From Lentimicrobium sp. (GTDB taxonomy: Bacteria > Bacteroidota > Bacteroidia > Bacteroidales > Lentimicrobiaceae): a stretch of DNA of 13,986 bases. The stretch spans positions 1 through 13,986 of the forward strand of contig JAAXUD010000017.1 of NCBI GenBank assembly GCA_013336205.1, in the 5' to 3' direction. The notes below the pieces were generated by a model. It had not been told where the DNA came from and did not search any database. It worked only from the letters and a program-made list of their open reading frames with translations. This document shows, one piece after another, positions 7,744 to 13,986 of this stretch. Within the stretch, counting starts at the first letter, position 1, and each line of letters opens with the position of its first letter. The translations under genes and the position numbers were made by a program.

Positions 7744-10271
7744 AAAAAACATTAATCCTTGCGCTGGCATTCCTCGGAATTTCTACTATGATAAGTGCGC
7801 AAAACACTATTCTTGAAGCCAGGAGTATGCCAATTGGCTCAGTGGTAACCGTTAAAGGGATAGTTACCAATGGTGCTGAACTGGGTGTTATCCGCTACTT
7901 TCAGGACAATACTGCCGGCATAGCAGCCTATGGCTCACTGGTTAGCCCGATTATGCGAGGCGATTCAGTTACCATTACCGGTACCCTGAAAAATTACAAT
8001 CAGTTGCTCGAACTTGACCCGGTGAGCAATGTGGTTATCCGGTCAACCGGTAATCCGGTACCTGAGCCAATTATGGTTTCACCGGCGCAAATTGGCGAAG
8101 CATACGAAGGTATGCTGCTGGGCGTTGACAATGTGACCTTCCCTGACGGTGGCGGCGTTTTTGCCGGCAATAAAAAGTATGAATTTATTTCCAACGGCGA
8201 GAGCGGTTTCATATACGTGAAAACCAGCCAGACCGATATCGTAGGACAACCCATTCCAAGCGGCTTTGCAAGTCTGACCGCCGTTTGCTCTCAGTTTGAC
8301 TACAACAGCCCTACCGCGGGTTATCAGTTGCTCCCACGCACAATCAGCGACATTCAACTGGTTAGTTCTATCTACCTCACCGGTCCGCTTAACAACACCA
8401 ACTTCACACAAACAAGCCTGGATTTCAGCTGGACAACCAATATTGCAGGTACCACAGAAATGTATTATGGATTATCACCGGAAACTGTTAACTCAAACCT
8501 TATAAGTGGCACAGGTGGCTCAACCGAACATGAGATCTCAATAACAGGTGTTTCAGCCGGTCAGGTAATCTGGGTTCAGGCATTTTCAGTTAATGGTGAT
8601 ACCGCCGTTTCAGGAATCATTCCATTTGCTACAATCTCCAATTCAAGCGGCGACATGAAAGTTTATTTTAATACAGCCGTTGATCATGCATACTCACATG
8701 GCGTTGACGCTATTGTTTTACCTTCTGCAATTGATGACACCCTGATAAGCTATATCAACAGGGCAAAATATTCTGTAGATCTTACCATGTACAATTTCAA
8801 CAACCAGGGAATCAGCAATGTTAGCAATGCATTAAAAGCAGCCGCAAACAGAGGTGTTACCGTGCGGGTGATCGGTTGCGGTACTACGGCCAATCTTGGA
8901 ATTGATGAACTCGCAGGCTCCGATGTAAATGTGCTGGTTGGTCCTTCAAGCAGTGACAGAGAAGGGATAATGCACAATAAATTCATTCTTTTTGATACAG
9001 AATCCGCTGACCCGAACGATCCTCTGGTATGGACCGGTTCAACCAACCTTACCGATGGCCAGATAAACCTGGATGCCAATAATGTTATTATTGTTCAGGA
9101 TCAGAGTCTTGCCCGCTCGTTTAAGATTGAATTTGAGGAAATGTGGGGATCGGACAACAGTACCCCAAATTCAGCAAATGGACGTTTTGGCGCTACAAAG
9201 AAAAACAACACACCACATGAATTCAATATCAATGGAAAGAGGGTTGAGTGCTATTTTAGTCCATCTGATGGAGTGAATACACGTATTGTGAATAATATTA
9301 ATTCTGCTGACCATGACCTCAGCATTGCTACCATGTTGATTACCCGCAACGAAATGGCAGATGCAATTGCTGCCAGGAATTCAGCCGGTGTGGCCGCAAA
9401 TGTACTCACCAATACCGAAGGCAACAATGGAGCAACCGTTAACACTATCCTGATTGCAGCCCTTGGCACCCATTACACATTCGACGACGTTTCAAACGGC
9501 ATCATGCATCACAAGTATATGATCGTAGATCAGGATGCGCCGGATTCAGATCCTTTCGTGTTCACCGGCTCACACAACTGGAGTGCTGCAGCTGACAATA
9601 CCAACGATGAAAATACCCTGATCGTTCATGATGCAACCATTGCCAATCTTTATTATCAGAATTTTGTTTATCGTTTTGTTGAAAACAATGGTGTACTTTT
9701 CGAGTTGTCAGGTCCTCCCACTGCTGTTAACGATTCAGCCACAACCACCGCTGATGTTGACGTATCGGTTGTTGTTAAAGCAAATGACATTTTTGAAGCT
9801 CCGGTTACAGTTAGTATTGAGACTCCGGCTACGCAAGGAAATGCCTATATTCCTTTCACCAATCCAAATGTTATCAACTACCTGCCCAATGCCGGGTTTA
9901 CCGGACTTGATTCCGTTACTTACAAAATCGCTTACCAGGCTTCACCTGATCTTTTTGCTACTGCTAAAATTTATATTACAGTGAAAGGCAGCGACGGGAT
10001 CAATGACAATGCAGGCAACCGCAGGCTGTTTGTATATCCGAACCCGGTGCAGAATGGCAATGTGAATGTATCCTTATTCCTCAATTCACGTGAACAGGGA
10101 ACAATTCAACTTCTCGACCTGACAGGAAAGCAGCTTTTTGAACAGGCAGTTACCCTTACCAATGGTGAAAACGTGCTCAGTTATAAATTCGCTGAATCAT
10201 ACAAAGGCGTTTATTTCCTGATGTTAAAAACAAATAAGGCTGTTTGGTCACAGAAAGTATTGTTTGAATAG
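7740..10271 (+). CDS. Secreted OB-fold / FN3 / phospholipase D-like (HKD) protein with T9SS sorting domain
   Basis: 843-aa multidomain secreted protein. In order: signal peptide 1-20 (MISAQ); OB-fold-like region about 22-105 (VVTVKGIVTNGAELG, GDSVTITGTLKNYN), apparently followed by a second at about 110-207 ending GYQLLPRTISDI; FN3-like domain about 212-300; two phospholipase D modules, about 310-475 and 497-655; an Ig-like (Big_9 type) domain about 659-748; and a type A T9SS tail 760-843 with VYPNP at 765-769. Both catalytic HKD motifs are intact: H412-K414-D419 followed by WTGSTN (431-436), and H590-K592-D597 followed by FTGSHNWS (608-615). The NDENTLIV stretch after the second resembles Nuc-type HKD nucleases more than cardiolipin synthases. 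Expected to cleave phosphodiester bonds outside the cell, DNA or RNA more likely than lipid because of the OB folds. It is last in the operon and followed by a strong terminator. Confidence 0.9.
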   Translation: MKKTLILALAFLGISTMISAQNTILEARSMPIGSVVTVKGIVTNGAELGVIRYFQDNTAGIAAYGSLVSPIMRGDSVTITGTLKNYNQLLELDPVSNVVIRSTGNPVPEPIMVSPAQIGEAYEGMLLGVDNVTFPDGGGVFAGNKKYEFISNGESGFIYVKTSQTDIVGQPIPSGFASLTAVCSQFDYNSPTAGYQLLPRTISDIQLVSSIYLTGPLNNTNFTQTSLDFSWTTNIAGTTEMYYGLSPETVNSNLISGTGGSTEHEISITGVSAGQVIWVQAFSVNGDTAVSGIIPFATISNSSGDMKVYFNTAVDHAYSHGVDAIVLPSAIDDTLISYINRAKYSVDLTMYNFNNQGISNVSNALKAAANRGVTVRVIGCGTTANLGIDELAGSDVNVLVGPSSSDREGIMHNKFILFDTESADPNDPLVWTGSTNLTDGQINLDANNVIIVQDQSLARSFKIEFEEMWGSDNSTPNSANGRFGATKKNNTPHEFNINGKRVECYFSPSDGVNTRIVNNINSADHDLSIATMLITRNEMADAIAARNSAGVAANVLTNTEGNNGATVNTILIAALGTHYTFDDVSNGIMHHKYMIVDQDAPDSDPFVFTGSHNWSAAADNTNDENTLIVHDATIANLYYQNFVYRFVENNGVLFELSGPPTAVNDSATTTADVDVSVVVKANDIFEAPVTVSIETPATQGNAYIPFTNPNVINYLPNAGFTGLDSVTYKIAYQASPDLFATAKIYITVKGSDGINDNAGNRRLFVYPNPVQNGNVNVSLFLNSREQGTIQLLDLTGKQLFEQAVTLTNGENVLSYKFAESYKGVYFLMLKTNKAVWSQKVLFE

Positions 10272-10291
10272 GCAACAGTAATTCTATTTCT

Positions 10292-10325
10292 AAAAAGGCT
10301 GTCCTTCGGGTTCAGCCTTTTTTTT
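10292..10325 (+). terminator. Intrinsic terminator after the PLD gene
   Basis: AAAAAGGCTG (10292-10301) pairs with CAGCCTTTTT (10313-10322); the loop contains CC-UUCG-GG, the very stable UUCG tetraloop closed by C-G. A T-run continues to 10325. It starts 21 bp after the stop at 10271. The matching A-run on the 5' side may let it work in both directions. Confidence 0.9.
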
Positions 10326-10327
10326 AT

Positions 10328-10388
10328 TACTGTCAATATTCAGCTTAATATTGACAGTAGGTAATCAATATTTTGCCAAATATTGACA
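10328..10388. repeat. Four alternating copies of AATATTGACA forming two hairpins
   Basis: TACTGTCAATATT (10328-10340) and AATATTGACAGTA (10347-10359) form a perfect 13-bp inverted repeat with a 6-nt loop. TCAATATTT (10365-10373) and AAATATTGA (10378-10386) form a second, 9-bp, with a TGCC loop. The shared core appears four times in alternating orientation, so outer copies can also pair with inner ones. No U-run follows on either strand. Between this and the broken gene at 10499 I see nothing further. Confidence 0.75.
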
Positions 10389-10498
10389 GCATGCCCTATG
10401 AATTTTGACTTGATCCTAAAAAACAAAACATATTAAGGGATTTGAAAAAAAATCACTCAATATAACCCCTGATTCATTGTCAGATAAATCAGACCAGC

Positions 10499-10855
10499 TT
10501 AATTCTGGATTACCAATAGAGATAATTCTGATAATCTGTATTCTCTTACATTTTTTACGGCAGCAGATATAAAGTACAACGGCACAAAAGTGATTTTCTG
10601 CTCAGGCATATTGCCATATTGAGCATCTGAAAATACTACAGCTTTTTCAATAGTCTTAAATGTATCCATTAATAAATGCAGGCTTTTTAGCCTTCCCGAA
10701 CTACCGCTTTTAACTTCAATGGGTATGATCTTCCCCTGTTTTTCTATGAGGAAATCGATTTCAGCATTGCTGCTTCATGCAAACCAAACTTTTAAAATAA
10801 CAAGGGTATTTTCGTAGTCATCCTTTAAATTAAAAAGAGTAGTATTATATGTAGC
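10499..10855 (-). pseudogene. Remnant of a DUF4143-type ATPase, C-terminal end only
   Basis: Read on the minus strand, the frame gives SSNAEIDFLIEKQGKIIP, then IEVKSGSSGRLKSLHLLMD, then AVVFSDAQYGNMPEQKITF and a final stop at 10499-10501. The pattern E-x-D-F-[IL]-x(n)-IPIEVKSG is the PD-(D/E)XK-like C-terminal domain typical of AAA ATPases with DUF4143, which are about 380-450 aa; only about 90 clear residues remain. An in-frame TGA at 10775-10777 interrupts the frame immediately before SSNAEIDF, and a TAG at 10856-10858 ends it upstream. The part between the two stops (TLFNLKDDYENTLVILKVWF) may be eroded family sequence. The ATPase core is missing, and repeat-rich DNA begins just upstream. 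A non-functional relic of an accessory gene. Confidence 0.75.
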
Positions 10856-10865
10856 CTATATTACT

Positions 10866-11056
10866 TTGAGCCCGCCTTCACTGCGTTACGTCGGGTAAAC
10901 TTTTTACCTGTCTGCTTGGATGCCCAAGCAATCAGGCAGGCTTTGAGCTTGGTTGATTATTTCGCCCCTTCAGAGCTTACTGCCCGGGGAATCTTTTAAA
11001 CCGTGGGTTCCGCTGCGGTTCGCCCATGGTTATTGAGATTCCGCCCCTACGGGGCT
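10866..11056. repeat. Hairpin-rich intergenic element (REP-like)
   Basis: A non-coding, GC-richer stretch holding several compact inverted repeats: CCCG/CGGG (10871-10874 / 10892-10895); GCTTGG/CCAAGC (10914-10919 / 10924-10929) flanked by CCTG/CAGG; AACCGTGGG/CCCATGGTT (10999-11007 / 11023-11031, one wobble) enclosing CCG/CGG; and a perfect GCCCC-TAC-GGGGC at 11043-11055. No reading frame is maintained. The composition and serial hairpins resemble dispersed palindromic elements I have seen in Bacteroidota intergenic DNA; I cannot show copy number from one window. Confidence 0.6.
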
Positions 11057-11082
11057 CTGTGACTTATTGTTTCTCCATCTTT

Positions 11083-11138
11083 TGATCACTTTGTCCCTCC
11101 GTCACTTCGTCTCTCTGTCTCTATGTCCCTGAGTCTGC
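11083..11138. repeat. Degenerate octamer array 1 (NNGTCYCT)
   Basis: Seven consecutive 8-bp units in exact register: TGATCACT, TTGTCCCT, CCGTCACT, TCGTCTCT, CTGTCTCT, ATGTCCCT, GAGTCTGC. The consensus is NNGTCYCT on the plus strand (AGRGACNN on the minus). The first two positions vary freely while the rest is conserved. No spacer structure, so not a CRISPR. Confidence 0.8.
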
Positions 11139-11265
11139 CGGTAGCTTCGATACTTTTTGCGAAATCAAAATTGCACTTTCTAATCAATGATTAATTCGCA
11201 AAACACTCAGCCACCTCTTTCTTCTCAATGTTAAAATTGGAAATTGGATATTAGATCCCTTCTCC
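11139..11265. other. Gene-free stretch between the two octamer arrays
   Basis: No coding frame is convincing here. The only structure seen is a 9-bp inverted repeat TTTTGCGAA (11155-11163) / TTCGCAAAA (11195-11203), 31 nt apart, with a weaker inner ATCA/TGAT pairing. Its role is unknown. Confidence 0.55.
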
Positions 11266-11326
11266 TCGTCTCCTTGTCTCCTCTCTCAGTCCTTCAGTCT
11301 CTAAGTCCCTTAGTCTCTATGCCCCT
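11266..11326. repeat. Degenerate octamer array 2, overlapping the mfd 3' end
   Basis: Units of the same family as array 1: TCGTCTCC, TTGTCTCC, then after a register shift TCCTCTCT, CAGTCCTT, CAGTCTCT, AAGTCCCT, TAGTCTCT, ATGCCCCT. The last two or three units lie inside mfd and encode its final residues GHRD and the TAA stop (11310-11312). Confidence 0.8.
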
Positions 11327-13986
11327 CATTATCAGCAGAAACCATCTCCTCCAACGGCAGCAACGCCTGTATGGCCTTTGAAACCGAGTCAACATCGCGG
11401 AAAGAGAGGCTGAGTTTGTCGTTTACTTCTTTCATGCGGCAGGTTTTCTGGTAAACCTGGATAAACTGCAGGACAATGGAAAAAATATTACTCTGGTAGA
11501 ATGGAGATTCCTTATTTGTTATGAAAGTTGCCGTCATAATTCCGTTGCGCAGGCTGATTTTCTCGAAGCCAAGACTGCGGGCCGATCTACGCAAACGGAT
11601 GGTGTTAAGCAGTTCCTGTGTTTGCTGGGGGACCGGGCCAAAACGGTCGATGAGTTTCTCCTGGAATTTCAGCAAATCCTCTTCAACACTCATACTGTCC
11701 AGCTCCTTATAGAGGCTCAGCCTCTCAGTAATGTTGGTTACATAACTATCGGGCATCATGATCTCAAGGTCGGTTTCAATCAGACATTCCTTTACATAAG
11801 CCTTCTGAACAGGCTCCTGCTCGTCATACAATCCCTTGAAATCAGACTCTCTGAGCTCCAGAATGGCTTCGTCAAGAATTCGCTGATACATTTCAAACCC
11901 GATTTCTGAAATGAAACCACTTTGCTCAGCACCCAGTATGTTGCCGGCTCCCCGGATATCAAGATCGCGCATGGCAATGTTAAAACCACTACCCAACTCC
12001 GAAAACTCCTCAATAGCTTTAAGGCGTTTCCGGGCTTCATCTGTTAACACCGAAAGAGGCGGTGCCAGCAGGTAGCAGAATGCTTTTTTATTAGTACGCC
12101 CTACCCTGCCGCGCAACTGGTGCAAATCGCTGAGACCATAGTTTTGCGCTTCATTGATGATAATGGTGTTGACATTCGGGATATCAAGGCCCGATTCGAT
12201 GATGGTGGTTGCAACCAGCACATCGTAATATCCTTCTACAAAATCGAGCATTATCTTCTCGAGTTTATGACCATCCATCTGTCCATGACCGATGGCTATC
12301 TTTGCGTCAGGTACCAAACGCTGTATCATGCCGGTGACTTCCTGAATATTATTAATGCGGTTATTCACCACAAACACCTGTCCACCCCGGGAGAGCTCAA
12401 AATGAATGGCATCGCGGATAACTTCTTCATTAAATGCATGAAGTTCTGTTTGAACCGGATAGCGGTTGGGAGGAGGTGTATTGATAACACTCAGGTCGCG
12501 GGCACCCATCAGTGAAAACTGCAAAGTGCGCGGAATGGGGGTTGCAGTCAGTGTCAGCGTGTCAACATTGACCTTTAGTTTTTTCAACTTCTCCTTGGTG
12601 GCCACCCCAAATTTCTGTTCTTCATCAATAATCATCAGCCCCAGATCCTTAAATTTAACATCCTGGCTAACAATCCGGTGCGTCCCGATAAGGATATCAA
12701 TTTTCCCATCAGCCAGATCTTTGAGGGTTTGGGTCTGTTCTTTGGCACTCTTAAACCGGTTAATATAGTCGACCCTGCAGGGAAATGCCTTCAGGCGTTC
12801 ACTAAATGTTTTGTTGTGCTGTAGCGCAAGAATGGTGGTCGGCACCAATACCGCAACCTGTTTGCTGTCGGCTACCGCCTTGAATGCTGCCCTGATGGCT
12901 ATTTCTGTTTTCCCGAATCCGACATCACCGCACACAAGGCGATCCATGGGGTAGGATTTCTCCAGATCGCGTTTTACGTCAGCGGTTGCTTTTACCTGAT
13001 CGGGGGTATCTTCATAAATAAATGAGGCTTCCAGCTCATGCTGCATGTAGGTGTCAGGTGTAAAAGTAAAACCATCGGCCGCTTTACGCTCGGCATATAG
13101 CTTTATCAGGTCTTTGGCTATGTCCTTAACCCGCTGCTTGGTTTTACTCTTCAGCTTATTCCAGGCATTGGAGCCCAGCTTGTTGAGGCTCGGGATTGTT
13201 CCTTCTTTGCCCACGTACTTTGAGATACGGTGCAGGGAATGAATGCTGACGTAAAGAATGTCGCTGTTCTGGTATATCAGCCGGATGGCTTCCTGCTGCC
13301 GGCCGTTGTTTTCGATCTTTTCAAGTCCATCAAACCGTCCTACTCCGTGGTCGATGTGTGTAACATAATCACCTGGCTGCAGGTCATAAATCTCCTTCAT
13401 GGTAATGGCCTGCTTTCCGGCATAACCATCGCGGATGCGGTATTTGTGGTAACGCTCAAATATCTGGTGGTCGGTATAACAGGCCAGCTTATGTTCACGG
13501 TCGATAAATCCTTCGTGCAGCGAAAGATTCTGCAACTCGTAGTTAAGTTTAGAATCCGGAATGCCCCTGTTGGCTTTCAGGTCACTGAAAATGGTCTGAA
13601 TGCGTTCGGTTTGCTTCGGATTGTCGGAAAGAATCAGGTTTCTTATTCCTGAGGCGCTATTCTCATCCAGATTTTGCAGAAGCAGGTCAAAATTTTTATT
13701 AAACGAAGGCTGTGGTAACATGTTAAAATCAAACTGTCTTCCTTCCTTCATCAGGAAATGGCTCCCAAACTCCACAAGGCTATGATTGAGTATGTCTGCT
13801 TTGAAATCATCGGCAGTACAGAAAAGCTGGCCTGGTTCCAGATGTTTGATGTCGGGTGACAATTCAGCGAACGCTTTTTCAGCCTTTTCAAATTCCTTGC
13901 CCGTTTTATCGATGGCAAAGGCAAAGTCGCGTATCCAGACCACTGCGTTGCGGCCGATATAGGCCAGAAAAGATTCACGTTTCTCC
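11310..13986 (-). CDS. mfd: Transcription-repair coupling factor Mfd (N-terminus beyond window)
   Basis: Mfd is a cytosolic DNA translocase that displaces RNA polymerase stalled at lesions and recruits UvrA for excision repair. The frame is open to the window edge (about 891 codons seen, starting EKRESFLAYIGRNAVVW); family members are about 1,100-1,150 aa, so roughly 200-250 N-terminal residues, including UvrB-like domain parts, lie outside. Numbering from the valine codon at 13943: end of domain 3 to about 170; the CarD-like RNA-polymerase-interacting domain about 185-285 (LQPGDYVTHIDHGVGRF); helicase lobe 1 with Walker A GDVGFGKTE (339-347) and IIDEEQ (438-443); TLTATPIPRTL (463-473); lobe 2 with IIESGLDIPN and QLRGRVGR (609-616); and the TRCF C-terminal domain. 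All translocase motifs are intact. The last four residues and stop fall in a repeat array, suggesting a replaced or extended C-terminus. It is convergent with the PLD operon. Confidence 0.97.
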   Translation of the reverse strand, partial: EKRESFLAYIGRNAVVWIRDFAFAIDKTGKEFEKAEKAFAELSPDIKHLEPGQLFCTADDFKADILNHSLVEFGSHFLMKEGRQFDFNMLPQPSFNKNFDLLLQNLDENSASGIRNLILSDNPKQTERIQTIFSDLKANRGIPDSKLNYELQNLSLHEGFIDREHKLACYTDHQIFERYHKYRIRDGYAGKQAITMKEIYDLQPGDYVTHIDHGVGRFDGLEKIENNGRQQEAIRLIYQNSDILYVSIHSLHRISKYVGKEGTIPSLNKLGSNAWNKLKSKTKQRVKDIAKDLIKLYAERKAADGFTFTPDTYMQHELEASFIYEDTPDQVKATADVKRDLEKSYPMDRLVCGDVGFGKTEIAIRAAFKAVADSKQVAVLVPTTILALQHNKTFSERLKAFPCRVDYINRFKSAKEQTQTLKDLADGKIDILIGTHRIVSQDVKFKDLGLMIIDEEQKFGVATKEKLKKLKVNVDTLTLTATPIPRTLQFSLMGARDLSVINTPPPNRYPVQTELHAFNEEVIRDAIHFELSRGGQVFVVNNRINNIQEVTGMIQRLVPDAKIAIGHGQMDGHKLEKIMLDFVEGYYDVLVATTIIESGLDIPNVNTIIINEAQNYGLSDLHQLRGRVGRTNKKAFCYLLAPPLSVLTDEARKRLKAIEEFSELGSGFNIAMRDLDIRGAGNILGAEQSGFISEIGFEMYQRILDEAILELRESDFKGLYDEQEPVQKAYVKECLIETDLEIMMPDSYVTNITERLSLYKELDSMSVEEDLLKFQEKLIDRFGPVPQQTQELLNTIRLRRSARSLGFEKISLRNGIMTATFITNKESPFYQSNIFSIVLQFIQVYQKTCRMKEVNDKLSLSFRDVDSVSKAIQALLPLEEMVSADNEGHRD

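Noticed and set aside
9628..9984. 118-codon plus-strand frame rich in leucine
   Set aside because: It is an out-of-frame reading of the PLD protein gene with low-complexity composition and no domain pattern.
10328..10388. Pair of intrinsic terminators
   Set aside because: Stems are AT-rich and no U-run follows on either strand; the real terminator is at 10292-10325.
10866..11056. Small non-coding RNA or tRNA gene
   Set aside because: Hairpins are present but there is no tRNA cloverleaf or recognised RNA family; it is kept only as a repeat-like element.
11083..11326. CRISPR array
   Set aside because: Units are 8 bp with no spacers, and no cas genes are present.
12120..12515. 131-codon frame opposite mfd
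   Set aside because: It is antisense to conserved helicase motifs of Mfd, which explain the sequence.

Overview
The window looks chromosomal and comes from a member of the Bacteroidota, probably Bacteroidales or a close relative. Three things point there: two secreted proteins end in type IX secretion (T9SS) sorting domains with a YPNP motif; there is a TonB-dependent receptor with an N-terminal carboxypeptidase-regulatory-like domain; and matches to the Bacteroidota promoter -7 element TAnnTTTG lie upstream of genes, while Shine-Dalgarno sequences are not evident. The dihydroorotase also resembles the Porphyromonas-type enzyme closely, as far as I can recall that sequence.

Left part (1-3345, all minus strand): a GTG-started polyprenol-phosphate mannose synthase-type glycosyltransferase (1476-2207) is followed by dihydroorotase (41-1396, pyrimidine synthesis). 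Six codons of what may be a further gene run off the left edge. Upstream of these is a secreted endonuclease/exonuclease/phosphatase (EEP) family protein (2308-3345), transcribed from its own likely promoter.

Middle (3346-10325): a 364-bp divergent regulatory region holds promoters for both directions and a perfect 16-bp palindrome nested in a second inverted repeat. It feeds a likely three-gene plus-strand operon: a T9SS-secreted lamin-tail-domain protein (3710-4789), a FecA-like TonB-dependent outer-membrane receptor (4890-7679), and a T9SS-secreted protein with OB-fold-like regions, an FN3-like domain, two HKD phospholipase D/nuclease modules and an Ig-like domain (7740-10271). A strong UUCG-tetraloop terminator closes it at 10292-10325. 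The EEP nuclease, lamin-tail, OB-fold and PLD modules beside one transporter suggest an extracellular nucleic-acid (or phosphodiester) scavenging locus. This is the most interesting hypothesis in the window; the substrate is inferred, not shown.

Right part (10326-13986): about 1 kb lacks an intact gene and is rich in repeats. It holds four alternating copies of AATATTGACA, a decayed DUF4143-type ATPase C-terminus with an in-frame stop, a run of GC-rich hairpins resembling a dispersed intergenic element, and two arrays of a degenerate pyrimidine-rich octamer. The second array supplies the last codons and stop of mfd, the transcription-repair coupling factor. mfd runs on the minus strand and off the right edge, so its N-terminus is missing.
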